Assembly (NCBI GenBank): GCA_013373125.1 | Contig: JABXIK010000050.1 | Span: forward strand, 1-64,000 | DNA from: Gammaproteobacteria bacterium | GTDB lineage: Bacteria > Pseudomonadota > Gammaproteobacteria > Pseudomonadales > Oceanobacteraceae | Length of the DNA stretch: 64,000 nt | Direction of reading: 5' to 3' | In this document: positions 34,521-43,077 of the stretch, in pieces | Layout: each line of letters begins with the position of its first letter | Position numbering within the stretch: position 1 is the first letter of the stretch | Notes under the pieces: model-generated | What the model was told of the DNA's origin: nothing | Database searches by the model: none | What the model saw: only the letters and a program-made list of their open reading frames with translations | Position numbers and translations under genes: made by a program

Positions 34521-36005
34521 ATGACAGTAAAAACGGTGGATGTCCTATTGGTCGGCGCCGGTGCGATGAGCAGCACCCTGGCAATGTTGCTAAAACAGCT
34601 GGACCCTTCTCTTAAGATTTGTGTGATTGAACGACTCAAGAGTGTGGCAAAAGAAAGTACCGATGGTTGGAATAACGCAGGTACCGGTCATGCGGCCTAT
34701 TGCGAACTCAATTACACCCCAGAAGATGCGCAAGGCAATGTGGATATCTCCAAAGCGCTCACTATTAACTCTTCGTTTGAATTATCCCTGCAATTTTGGA
34801 GTTACCTGGTTAAACAAGCTGTGCTGCCAGAACCTAAATCTTTTATTAATCGCACACCTCATCTTAGCTTCGTGTGGGGTGAAAAGAATGTGGCGTTTTT
34901 AAAGAAGCGTCATGCCTTGATGAGCGCACATCATTTGTTCCAAGGCATGCAATACAGCGAAGACCCTGAACAGCTTAAGCAATGGATGCCTTTGGTTATG
35001 AAAGGACGGGATGCTTCCGAGCCGGTGGCAGCTACATATATCCCCCATGGATCGGACGTCGATTTTGGTTCGCTAGCGCGTTACATGATGGCGCACTTAG
35101 TTGAGCACGAAAATTTTGAGTTAATTCTTAATCACGATGTGGAGGATTTACAGCGCTCCAGTCAGGGTGGATGGTCTGTATTGGTTGAAGATCGTGAGTC
35201 GGGTAAAACCACGCGTATTCGCTCTAAATTTGTTTTTCTTGGGGCTGGCGGTGGTGCACTGCCTTTATTACAAAAATCGGATATCCCAGAGAGCGAAGGT
35301 TATGGCGGTTTTCCGGTGAGTGGCCAATGGTTGGTGTGTGAGGATACCCAAGTGGCGGATCAGCATCACGCGAAAGTGTATGGTAAGGCAGCCATTGGTG
35401 CGCCACCTATGTCGGTGCCCCATTTAGATACGCGGGTGATAAATGGCAAAAAGGCATTATTGTTCGGCCCATTTGCAGGGTTCACCACTAAGTTTTTGAA
35501 GAAAGGTTCCATCTTGGATTTACCGTCTTCCATTCGCGGTAATAATTTAAAACCCATGATGGCGGTGGGTATGAACAATATGGATTTGACCAAGTACTTG
35601 ATCAGCGAAGTGTTTCAGTCCAATCGCTCACGCATGGCATCGCTGCGTGATTATTTTCCGCAGGCAAAAGATGGGAATTGGCGCTTGGCCGATGCGGGTC
35701 AGCGCGTTCAAATCATCAAGAAAGATGAAAAGGGTGGAGGCAAGTTAGAGTTCGGTACCGAAATTGTGGCGGCTAAAGATGGCTCCATCGCTTCTTTATT
35801 AGGGGCGTCACCGGGTGCGTCTACGGCGGTGCATGCCATGTTGGATGTGATCGAACGTTGCTTTGCCGATCGTTTGGATAAAGATCAGTGGCGCGAAAAA
35901 TTAAAAGTGATGATTCCTTCCTATGGGGAATCTCTCATCGACGATGCGGCTCTGTTGTCTCGGGTGAGACAAGATACGTTATCCACCCTTCAGCTTAATC
36001 CTTAA
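34521..36005 (+). CDS. mqo: Malate:quinone oxidoreductase
   Basis: 494 residues from ATG 34521 (MTVKTVDVLLVGAG); the upstream 29 in-frame codons are not conserved. The FAD-binding VLLVGAGAMSSTLAMLL start, ERLKSVAKESTDGWNNAGTGHAAYCELNY and the C-terminal SLLGASPGASTAVHAML are MQO hallmarks. A peripheral membrane enzyme that oxidises malate to oxaloacetate with quinone, in the TCA cycle. Monocistronic, with about 250 bases upstream. Confidence 0.96.
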   Translation: MTVKTVDVLLVGAGAMSSTLAMLLKQLDPSLKICVIERLKSVAKESTDGWNNAGTGHAAYCELNYTPEDAQGNVDISKALTINSSFELSLQFWSYLVKQAVLPEPKSFINRTPHLSFVWGEKNVAFLKKRHALMSAHHLFQGMQYSEDPEQLKQWMPLVMKGRDASEPVAATYIPHGSDVDFGSLARYMMAHLVEHENFELILNHDVEDLQRSSQGGWSVLVEDRESGKTTRIRSKFVFLGAGGGALPLLQKSDIPESEGYGGFPVSGQWLVCEDTQVADQHHAKVYGKAAIGAPPMSVPHLDTRVINGKKALLFGPFAGFTTKFLKKGSILDLPSSIRGNNLKPMMAVGMNNMDLTKYLISEVFQSNRSRMASLRDYFPQAKDGNWRLADAGQRVQIIKKDEKGGGKLEFGTEIVAAKDGSIASLLGASPGASTAVHAMLDVIERCFADRLDKDQWREKLKVMIPSYGESLIDDAALLSRVRQDTLSTLQLNP

Positions 36006-36283
36006 TCTTCGTCGCCCTTCGCTGTTGTCTAGCAGTGCAAGGGCACTTCATTCTGGCCGGTCTGTGCTAGAACTAATTGATTTTTCTCTACTATAGTCAT
36101 GGTACGCATGAGGGGATTCCTTGTGTTAGGATAACAGTCTTTTTCACGGAAGAACCCGGAATGCTTTGTTGCAAATGCGGGTACTAGTCAGATTTTATTG
36201 AATCAGTAGAATGTGGCGATCAATTTGCTGGTCCGAAGTTTGCGTATGAAAGCACCTGGATCAAAGTACACATGGAAGGTCCC

Positions 36284-36904
36284 ATGATTCGCAGTTTAGT
36301 TTTGATGTTAATGCTGGTTGTCTCCCAAAGTGTTTTCGCTGCACAAGGGGAAACGCTCAAGAACGACAGTAAAGAGACTTGGGGATGGCGCACCGCCATG
36401 ATCACCAGTTTAATGCTGACCCTCGCCACCAATCCATTAGGGGCCGATGAATACAACGTTACCCCAATGTCTTCTACCGACGTAGCCGGTATTAAGTTAG
36501 GTTTTCGCTGGCACCAAGATGAAGTACTTGGTGAATTGTTTGGTGCTCAACTCACTCATTATTATTTGTTCGCCTATAACTATTGGCAAAGCACCATAGT
36601 GGATGGTCAAGAAGGGGTCGTGAATGGTCTCGAGTTCATCCCTGTTTTTCGCATGAACTGGTCTTACAACAGTCTTTTGAGTTTTGTGGAAACCTCGGTG
36701 GGGGCATCTGTGCTGTCCCGAAATGAATTAAATGGACGCCAATTCAGTACGAATTTTCAATTTGCCAATTCTTTAGCATTTGGTGGTTATTTTACTCCAC
36801 AAGCTTCTTGGACGTTGCAGTTACAGCATTATTCTAACAACAGCATTAAATTGCCAAACAATGGCATTAACTTCTACAACTTGAACTTTGCTTTCCGCTA
36901 TTAG
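36284..36904 (+). CDS. PagL-like outer-membrane lipid A deacylase homologue
   Basis: 206 residues from ATG 36284, with GGAAGG five bases before it; the ATG at 36272 overlaps that site. A signal peptide (MIRSLVLMLMLVVSQSVFA) precedes a small beta barrel ending in FRY. Near the C-terminus HYSNNSIKLPNNGIN matches the PagL active-site region, with His182 and Ser184 as the catalytic pair. The position of the third catalytic residue, a Glu in Pseudomonas PagL, reads Asn196 here. If active it would remove the 3-O acyl chain of lipid A. The fold assignment is good; activity is doubtful. Confidence 0.75.
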   Translation: MIRSLVLMLMLVVSQSVFAAQGETLKNDSKETWGWRTAMITSLMLTLATNPLGADEYNVTPMSSTDVAGIKLGFRWHQDEVLGELFGAQLTHYYLFAYNYWQSTIVDGQEGVVNGLEFIPVFRMNWSYNSLLSFVETSVGASVLSRNELNGRQFSTNFQFANSLAFGGYFTPQASWTLQLQHYSNNSIKLPNNGINFYNLNFAFRY

Positions 36905-36996
36905 TTATTCGGTGTATAGGTGCGTTTGAGGATGCATCTATAGCGAGTACTTAATTGGAGGATTCATGCGAGTCCCCATCGTTCGTTTCCAGATAG

Positions 36997-37260
36997 CTAC
37001 TTCTTTTTGTTTTCTAGATATGTGATGGCATTTCTCACGGCCACATCCACACGCTCATCAATATCTATGTGTTCCTGTGCGGACATGTAAAATGCTAAAT
37101 CTACTTCATGGCGATAATATCGAGTCGGCAAATTATTCAGGGCTAGGCAAGCAATATCAGTGAGTTGCTCTTGGTTGAACCCTTTGTTAAGAGCAATGCG
37201 GTTAATGGAGTCAACTACCTTATTTTCATAGTAGTTTTGAATTTGGTCGCTAATAGACAT
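36997..37260 (-). CDS. ComFB family protein
   Basis: 87 residues: NYYENKVVDSINRIAL then LTDIACLALNNLPTRYYRHEVDLAFYM, the ComFB (late competence protein FB) signature with the LPxRY core. The family is small, cytosolic and alpha-helical, and ComFB-type proteins have been reported to bind cyclic dinucleotides. A monocistronic unit. Its role here is unknown, but a PilZ protein beside the stator genes indicates that c-di-GMP signalling is in use. Confidence 0.8.
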   Translation of the reverse strand: MSISDQIQNYYENKVVDSINRIALNKGFNQEQLTDIACLALNNLPTRYYRHEVDLAFYMSAQEHIDIDERVDVAVRNAITYLENKKK

Positions 37261-37359
37261 ACCAGCATCCTTTGTGGTTTCTGTCAGTATAGCTTATGTA
37301 AAGGGCTTGTGGAGTTCGGCGTAATTGAGCTAGAAATGAAGCGTAGATAAAGGAAAGAG

Positions 37360-37384
37360 CGCCCCTGCCAGTTTGGCAGGGGCG
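37360..37384 (-). terminator. Terminator of the amine oxidase gene
   Basis: A perfect 11-bp GC-rich stem (CGCCCCTGCCA with TGGCAGGGGCG, 3-base loop), followed on the minus strand by CTCTTTCCTTT. Confidence 0.8.
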
Positions 37385-37390
37385 AATAGT

Positions 37391-39049
37391 TTAGCCTTGT
37401 ACCAAGGCCTTGGCAGCAAGCTCGCCAGTTTCAACCGCACCGTTTAAGAACCCCCAGTATTCTTGTGAGCAGTGCTCACCACAGAAATGAATATTATGAC
37501 CACTTTCTTTTTGCCATTGCGCGCCCCAGAAGCGGGTAAAGTCACCCAAACCTGGCGTGGAATAACTGCCTTTAGACCAAGGGTTAATTTCCCATTTTGA
37601 TACCAAGGCTTTACCCTGATAGGCCGCTGATGTGCCTGGGAAGACAGGTTCAATTTGCCCCAAGAATGTATTCACATCTTGTTTGTTGGCCACTTCAAAG
37701 GCTTGCTTGGCTGTGAGGTTGCGACCTTGATGGCCACCTAGGTAGTCACACATAACACTGCCAGGCAGAGAGCTGTTAACCTGAGTATCCCAAACCGTCA
37801 CAAAGCCATCACCACCTGAGTAACTAACACCATTCATTTTCACATCGTGGCCATCAATATTTCGGGTCGCACCCCATGGGCGGCTATCGGTTTGAATATG
37901 AATCTTACCGTTGGAGCCCATGTTCATTTCATTAATGGCGGTTTGTTTGGCAGGGGAGAAGGCGTCCCAAATTTCAGCAGAGAAATCAATTTCACGAAGC
38001 TTGCTGAACGGTAATGCCAAGACTAATTGATCGCAAATATCCGTAGAGCCATCGTTGAAGCTACATACATAAGGACCTGCTGCAGGACCGGTTACCGCCA
38101 CTAAGGCTTTTTCGGTTTCAACCGTACCGGCGGGTAATTCATTGAGCATGGCGTAAATCACAGAATCATTACCACCAACAATATGGAAACGCTCATCGGT
38201 ACCGGCTAATGGTAATGCAGTATTGATAGGGTTCCATGCTAGTAGATATATGAGATTCAAACAGGTTTGTTCTTCTGGCGCTAAACCGTATTCTGAGATT
38301 AAATCCGATTGCATTAGCTGACCAAAGTTACTGTTCGCACCAATGCCTACTTGATCCATCCAATCTATGGCATTTATGTTATCTAAGCGAATGTGTTCAC
38401 TGTTGTGACTGTCGTGAGTCGGCTGCCAAGGGGCATCCATTTGAATGCGCTTAAATAAATCGTAAACCTCGCGCCAATCATCATTCAGTTGTTCTTCACG
38501 ATACAGTTGATTGTTCACGTAATATAATTCTTCCCCGTCTGGTAATGCACCGCCACCGACATCTTCCAAATTTAAACCTAACTGATGCACAAGATTACGC
38601 AGGGCAGAGTGTTCAGTCGAAACTAATTCACCACCACGTTCTACCGCCATACCATCATCAAAAAAACCATGCGTGGTAAACGCGCGACCGCCGATACGAG
38701 AATTACCTTCATACACTTTGCATCCATAACCATATTGGTGCAGACGATGGGCGCAACGCAAACCTGCCATGCCCGCTCCGATAACCGCAACGCGCCCAGG
38801 ATTTGTGCTCTGACCGCCCATGGCTGCCCATAAAGGTGCAGACTGCATGGCGGTGGCGGCCGCGACACCAATGCCCATGGTTTTTAAAAAGTCGCGACGC
38901 TGTGATGCGTATTGTTTTTCTTGTTGATGACGCATTTCTAAAATTTCATCAACTGGCTTACCGGTGCGTTCAGCTTCGCGATGAACCCACTGTAAACGCT
39001 GGATTAAACGCGCAATGGATGAATTGGAGCGACGTGATTTTCTTCCCAT
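37391..39049 (-). CDS. Tat-exported flavin monoamine oxidase-like protein
   Basis: 552 residues. A polar, basic ~50-residue lead precedes a twin-arginine signal (SQRRDFLKTMGIG, RR at 51-52) and a hydrophobic stretch. The FAD-binding site follows at 88-98 (VAVIGAGMAGL) with the amine-oxidase pattern YEGNSRIGGRAFT. The C-terminal IHFCGEHCSQEYWGFLNGAVETGELAA is the flavin-contact region of this family. It should oxidise an amine or L-amino acid in the periplasm with FAD and release peroxide. It diverges from a LysR regulator, which is its likely controller. The long pre-Tat region is unusual. Confidence 0.85.
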   Translation of the reverse strand: MGRKSRRSNSSIARLIQRLQWVHREAERTGKPVDEILEMRHQQEKQYASQRRDFLKTMGIGVAAATAMQSAPLWAAMGGQSTNPGRVAVIGAGMAGLRCAHRLHQYGYGCKVYEGNSRIGGRAFTTHGFFDDGMAVERGGELVSTEHSALRNLVHQLGLNLEDVGGGALPDGEELYYVNNQLYREEQLNDDWREVYDLFKRIQMDAPWQPTHDSHNSEHIRLDNINAIDWMDQVGIGANSNFGQLMQSDLISEYGLAPEEQTCLNLIYLLAWNPINTALPLAGTDERFHIVGGNDSVIYAMLNELPAGTVETEKALVAVTGPAAGPYVCSFNDGSTDICDQLVLALPFSKLREIDFSAEIWDAFSPAKQTAINEMNMGSNGKIHIQTDSRPWGATRNIDGHDVKMNGVSYSGGDGFVTVWDTQVNSSLPGSVMCDYLGGHQGRNLTAKQAFEVANKQDVNTFLGQIEPVFPGTSAAYQGKALVSKWEINPWSKGSYSTPGLGDFTRFWGAQWQKESGHNIHFCGEHCSQEYWGFLNGAVETGELAAKALVQG

Positions 39050-39171
39050 TTTTCTATGCCTTTTATTGGTGGTGTAAAAAATAATGCGATGAAAACATTA
39101 TTTGTGTTTTAACCTAGAAGGGATTCACAGTATCGATGGTTGAGAAATACGCACACTCGGTGTTAATCTCA

Positions 39172-39181
39172 TATTCGAATA
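39172..39181. promoter_or_regulatory. Palindrome in the amine oxidase/LysR intergenic region
   Basis: TATTCGAATA is a perfect 10-bp palindrome about 72 bases before the LysR start and 122 before the oxidase start. A candidate LysR-type operator. Confidence 0.35.
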
Positions 39182-39252
39182 ATGTTTCGATTATGGTGTG
39201 GGCATGCTTGGCGGATGTAAATTCAAAATATTTAATAACTGATATCAAAATT

Positions 39253-40203
39253 ATGAACAATCTACGTTTCTTATTACCTTATCTTTACGCCTATTTGGCG
39301 GTGGCGAAGCATCAGAGCTTTACCAGGGCCGCCGATGAACTATGCGTCTCTCAGTCTGCCATTAGTTATCAAATCAAAAAGTTAGAAGAATTATTAGGTA
39401 TTCAGTTGTTGGACAGAAGTTGTCGTAATAGCGTGAAGCTCACCATACAAGGCTATAATTTACAGATCCGTTGTCAGTCGTTGTTTTTAGAGTTAGAAGA
39501 TGGCCTTTTGGCACTAAACGAAGATACAAATCATCATTCACTGCGTATTGCTGCGCCGTCTTGTTTGGGCTCGGCGGTTTTAACCCATGTGGTTGCGAAG
39601 ATGAAAGAAACACAGCAAGGATTAAATATTAATTTGCAATTGGATGATCAATGCATTGACCTTTCTCAGCATAATATTGATTTTGCTATCCGCATAAATA
39701 ATCACGATCCCAAATTACAATATTTGCCATTGTTTAATGTAAAGATGCAATTAGTCGTATCATCGCAATACATGGCACGCTATGGGATGCCAAAGAGTGC
39801 TCGGGGGTTAAGTGAACACCAGATTATAATGGGACGTGATGAAGACAGTGATTGGCAACAATTAATGGCGCAGTTGCCTGAATTGCAGGTGGACCCTAAT
39901 CGAATTTCATACATCAATAATGCGCTGGCTGTGTTAGCTGCTACTCGTGCTGGGTTAGGTATTGCGTATTTACCTGATTATCTAGTCAGTGATCTATTGG
40001 CCAGTGGGGAGTTAAAAAGTGTATTCAATGAAATCTATACGCCCATTAACTATTTTATCTGCCATAAAAAAGGCGCCATGATTGAATCGCAAAAAATATT
40101 ATTTGTAGATTATCTTTTGCAATATATTTCCAAGCAGGGCATGCAGCACTCGTTCGAAGTGCTGACATGGAATGCCCATATGGGGGAAAGAGAGTTGATT
40201 TAA
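39253..40203 (+). CDS. LysR-family transcriptional regulator
   Basis: 316 residues from ATG 39253 (MNNLRFLLPYLYAYLAVAKHQSF). The winged helix-turn-helix occupies residues about 5-62 (FTRAADELCVSQSAISYQIKKLEELLGIQLLDRS). The effector-binding domain follows, with a GLGIAYLPDYLV segment typical of the GcvA-like branch. The 39 in-frame codons upstream are not conserved. It diverges from the amine oxidase gene with ~200 bases between. The stop overlaps the convergent yhhN-like stop by four bases. Confidence 0.92.
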   Translation: MNNLRFLLPYLYAYLAVAKHQSFTRAADELCVSQSAISYQIKKLEELLGIQLLDRSCRNSVKLTIQGYNLQIRCQSLFLELEDGLLALNEDTNHHSLRIAAPSCLGSAVLTHVVAKMKETQQGLNINLQLDDQCIDLSQHNIDFAIRINNHDPKLQYLPLFNVKMQLVVSSQYMARYGMPKSARGLSEHQIIMGRDEDSDWQQLMAQLPELQVDPNRISYINNALAVLAATRAGLGIAYLPDYLVSDLLASGELKSVFNEIYTPINYFICHKKGAMIESQKILFVDYLLQYISKQGMQHSFEVLTWNAHMGERELI

Positions 40204-40871
40204 GCGCTGGCGTTGTGAGGCTCACGCATTTGCAAAATACTATGCCGACAAACCCCTAATGTGATCATGAGTTGTGCTAAATAATACGTCACCATAATGC
40301 CGATCCCAGCCCATTCAAATGGCGCTATAAATTTATTAATGGCAATAATGGTATCGCTCAACACAAAGATGGCCGCGCCAATGGCGGTGAATAAAAAGGC
40401 GGGGTCATTGCGAAAGCCAGCACTGATGGCCATGGTGGTAATAGCTATCATGTAAGCCAACACCACCCATTTTAAATCAGCGGTTTGAGGTAATATCTGC
40501 CAAGCTGCGATGCCGACTAACAGCACCATGATGCTCGCAAACGTAAAACCGGATGTTGAAATTCGAGCTTGTGAAATAAATAAGGCAGCATAAGTCAGTT
40601 GAGCAATGAGAAACGCTCCTAGTCCGTGAATGAATAACCCATTTAATGAGAGCAAGATATCCCCCAGTAGCGAAAAGCTTAAACCTATGAGTAACAGATT
40701 GCGTACGCGCCCTTGTATGCTCATGGCGGCATAGGTAATGAGCAATAAAATAGGAATGATCTTCGGTGCCCAGTCCATAGATGGTAACCAGTTAAAGTGC
40801 CGTACTAGTAAGTATGTAAAGCTAGAAAGAGCAAAGGCCGCGAGCCAATATTTGAAAAGCCGTTCAGTCAT
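40200..40871 (-). CDS. YhhN-family membrane protein (lysoplasmalogenase-like)
   Basis: 223 residues from the ATG at 40871 (MTERLFKYWLAAFALSS), with about eight hydrophobic helices. The conserved FSLLGDILLSL and FVLSDTIIAINKF segments each carry an Asp, as in the YhhN/TMEM86 family, whose animal members hydrolyse the vinyl ether of lysoplasmalogens. The bacterial role is uncertain. Directly upstream of the ATG sits one arm of a 10-bp inverted repeat, which could affect translation. Confidence 0.82.
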   Translation of the reverse strand: MTERLFKYWLAAFALSSFTYLLVRHFNWLPSMDWAPKIIPILLLITYAAMSIQGRVRNLLLIGLSFSLLGDILLSLNGLFIHGLGAFLIAQLTYAALFISQARISTSGFTFASIMVLLVGIAAWQILPQTADLKWVVLAYMIAITTMAISAGFRNDPAFLFTAIGAAIFVLSDTIIAINKFIAPFEWAGIGIMVTYYLAQLMITLGVCRHSILQMREPHNASA

Positions 40872-40906
40872 GAAGTCGCCTATGATTATTGTTGTGGGCG
40901 ACTTCA
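40871..40906. repeat. 10-bp inverted repeat at the yhhN start
   Basis: TGAAGTCGCC at 40871-40880 and GGCGACTTCA at 40897-40906, perfect, with 16 bases between. It abuts the start codon on the minus strand, so it can fold over the ribosome site or act as an operator. Confidence 0.55.
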
Positions 40907-40952
40907 TATTAACTAACTGTAAGGGGCTTGCCTAAGTGCAAGCCGGACACGG

Positions 40953-41390
40953 TTAATTAAATTGGATGTTTATGTCCACTTTAGAAATTAATGAATTACT
41001 CACAAAGCAATGATCATGGGCTTTGTGGTGCATCTTTTCGATTTCTTCTTCGCTGGGCTGCTTATCACCAGAGAACTGCGCCTTGGGTTGCAGTAGGACT
41101 TTGGAGACATAAAAACGCCCTGCTTCATTTTGCTCAACTGTCGCAATGGCAGTGTCTTCATAGCGCTCAACGGTTAGACGTTTTTTGGCTGCCACGGCTA
41201 AGAAGGTTTGCATATGACAGCTAGCCAGAGCCGCTGCTAATGTTTGCTCAGGATCGGCCAAATTTGGTGTGTTGGCTCCAGACATGGGAAGAGTATGCCC
41301 GGAGATAGTCGCTTCGTGCTGGCGCTCAAAACCTTCGTGGCTGAAGACCCCTTGGCGCTGCCATTGGATCTGTGCTTTATGTTCGCTCAT
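40953..41390 (-). CDS. OsmC family peroxiredoxin-like protein
   Basis: 145 residues. The two redox cysteines are in ALASCHMQTFL (C58) and HDHCFVSNSL (C128), in the places used by OsmC/Ohr proteins to reduce organic hydroperoxides. It is closer to the YhfA/OsmC-like subgroup than to Ohr. It lies 9 bases downstream of a rhodanese gene on the same strand, so the two are probably co-expressed and may handle sulfur or peroxide stress together. Confidence 0.87.
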   Translation of the reverse strand: MSEHKAQIQWQRQGVFSHEGFERQHEATISGHTLPMSGANTPNLADPEQTLAAALASCHMQTFLAVAAKKRLTVERYEDTAIATVEQNEAGRFYVSKVLLQPKAQFSGDKQPSEEEIEKMHHKAHDHCFVSNSLISKVDINIQFN

Positions 41391-41399
41391 GGCTTGTCC

Positions 41400-41783
41400 T
41401 TAACCTGGGTACTGGTTATCAGGCACTTCTACTTTGTGTACTGTGCCGCTCCAGTTATCAAAACCACCGGCCAGCATGTGGACTTGATTGAAGCCCATGC
41501 GTTGTAGCAAGTCAGCCGCTAATGTAGAACGGCCACCGTTTTTGCAATAAACCAGTAAGGTATGTTCTGGATTTTGTAGAGCAGGGTGGTTGCCCACCAT
41601 GAATTCTAATAACCCGCGTGGAATGTGCACGGCATCGGGTAAGTGGCCCATATCGAATTCACTGGGTTCACGTACGTCTAACACAGTGGCCCCTTGTTCA
41701 ATTAGGGCTTGAGTTTGCTCGGCATTAAGGATGCTTAAGTTTTGGCGAGCGGCATTTAATAATTCGTCTTTAGTAATGGCCAT
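41400..41783 (-). CDS. Rhodanese-domain sulfurtransferase
   Basis: 127 residues. ATVLDVREPSEFDMGHLPDAVHIPRG and the active-site loop VYCKNGGRS (C80) define a single catalytic rhodanese domain that transfers sulfane sulfur through a persulfide. No signal peptide is present, so it is cytosolic. A short N-terminal helix precedes the domain. The OsmC-like gene follows directly. Confidence 0.92.
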   Translation of the reverse strand: MAITKDELLNAARQNLSILNAEQTQALIEQGATVLDVREPSEFDMGHLPDAVHIPRGLLEFMVGNHPALQNPEHTLLVYCKNGGRSTLAADLLQRMGFNQVHMLAGGFDNWSGTVHKVEVPDNQYPG

Positions 41784-41896
41784 GATGTCTCCTATTAATA
41801 TTAGTTTTATCTAATATAGTGTTTCTGTGACTTATACGCAAGTGTAGTCTGTGATGCTCGGTGTGCCGTGATAAACTGGCGCCAGAGGAATACACC

Positions 41897-42130
41897 ATGT
41901 TTGAAGAAAAAGATTTATTGGCGCTGGCCAATATGACCATGCCGTTTGGTAAATATCAGGGTAAGGTTTTGATTGATTTGCCAGAAGAATACTTATTATG
42001 GTTTCAACATAAGGGCTGGCCACAAGGCCGCTTAGGCATGTTATTGGGCCTATGCCTAGAGATTAAGATCAACGGTCTTGAGTCCATCTTGAATCCCTTG
42101 CGTGGTAAGCGTTACGTGGTGAATGAATGA
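41897..42130 (+). CDS. DUF3820 family protein
   Basis: 77 residues from ATG 41897 with an AGAGGA site. The core MTMPFGKYQGKVLIDLPEEYLLWF is the DUF3820 signature; it resembles a small putative nucleic-acid-associated domain also found in exonuclease-like proteins. Its stop overlaps the start of the YgjP-like gene (ATGA), so the two are translationally coupled. Confidence 0.85.
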   Translation: MFEEKDLLALANMTMPFGKYQGKVLIDLPEEYLLWFQHKGWPQGRLGMLLGLCLEIKINGLESILNPLRGKRYVVNE

Positions 42131-42819
42131 GCCAAAGCCATTTATTGCAATTGGACTTTCCTTATCGGGTCATTCGTTCCAAGCGTAAAAGCGCAGCCAT
42201 TCACGTGCGCGGTGGGCAGGTTGAGGTACGTATTCCGAACTTTGTTGAAGATCAATGGGCTCTGGAATTTTTGTATAGTAAGCGTCACTGGGTTAAGCAA
42301 AAGTTATCGCATCAGGCCCATAAAGCAGAACAGCGTCCAATTATAAAACATGGGGCTAGTTTATTGTGGCAAGGTCAAAGTAAGCGCATACAACTTAATG
42401 ATCAAGTCAAAGGCGTTCAGGTCTTAGAGAAAGAAATCGTAATTGGAGCTAAAGATGATAACCATGCACAGGCACAATTAACCGAGTTCTTTAAGCAGCA
42501 GGCCAAAGTTCTTATGGTGAAGCGTACGTTAGAGGTTGCGCAGTTATATGGTGTGAGTGATCAATTGCAAGATGTACGACTTCGCCGCACTAAAACCAAA
42601 TGGGGGCACTGTACTTCCAAAGGCGTGATTCAATATAACTGGTTAATCTTGGGGGCACCTCTGGCGGTCATTGATTATTTGATTTGTCATGAAGTGAGCC
42701 ACTTAATTCATCCTAACCACAGCCAAAGATTTTGGAATACAGTAAAGCGCTACTGCCCAGATTATAAAACCCATCAAGCATGGCTTAAGCAAAATAGTCA
42801 CCTGATTAGCTGGTGCTAG
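42127..42819 (+). CDS. YgjP-like zinc metallopeptidase (DUF45/WLM)
   Basis: 230 residues. RVIRSKRKSAAIHVRGGQVEVRIP at the N-terminus and KTKWGHCTSKGVIQYNW in the middle are typical, followed by the zinc motif CHEVSHLIHPNHSQRFW (about residue 187). These are SprT-like or UvrD-associated metallopeptidases of unknown target. Its end overlaps a convergent GIY-YIG gene by 14 bases. Confidence 0.88.
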   Translation: MSQSHLLQLDFPYRVIRSKRKSAAIHVRGGQVEVRIPNFVEDQWALEFLYSKRHWVKQKLSHQAHKAEQRPIIKHGASLLWQGQSKRIQLNDQVKGVQVLEKEIVIGAKDDNHAQAQLTEFFKQQAKVLMVKRTLEVAQLYGVSDQLQDVRLRRTKTKWGHCTSKGVIQYNWLILGAPLAVIDYLICHEVSHLIHPNHSQRFWNTVKRYCPDYKTHQAWLKQNSHLISWC

Positions 42820-43072
42820 ATGGTTTGGTTTTTATCAGGGTTAGTTTTTGCTGGCGGCTCATTTTTTTGATAGCGGCTTCACGCTTGCATGCGAGGGATC
42901 GATTGTCGAGGCTCTCTTGGTAAGTTAATACTACCGGACGACGTGCTCGGGTGTATTTCGCCCCCTTTTTATCGCAATGATTATGCTCTTCAAGGCGGCG
43001 GTGAATATCGGTTGTGATACCCGTATAAAGGCTATTATCTGCACAGCGTAAGATATAAACAAACCAACTCAT
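42806..43072 (-). CDS. GIY-YIG nuclease family protein (UPF0213/YhbQ-like)
   Basis: 88 residues, a single GIY-YIG domain: WFVYILRCADNSLYTGITTDIHRRLEEHN, then KYTRARRPVVLTYQESLDNRSLACKREAAIKKM. This is the YhbQ-type stand-alone family, thought to act in DNA repair, not a homing endonuclease. It lies between a metallopeptidase (convergent) and an acetyltransferase gene (same strand, 5 bases upstream). Confidence 0.92.
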   Translation of the reverse strand: MSWFVYILRCADNSLYTGITTDIHRRLEEHNHCDKKGAKYTRARRPVVLTYQESLDNRSLACKREAAIKKMSRQQKLTLIKTKPSSTS

Positions 43073-43077
43073 AAATA

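Noticed and set aside
42806..43072. Homing endonuclease or mobile element (GIY-YIG)
   Set aside because: The protein is the compact YhbQ-type stand-alone domain; no intron, repeats or other mobility genes are present.
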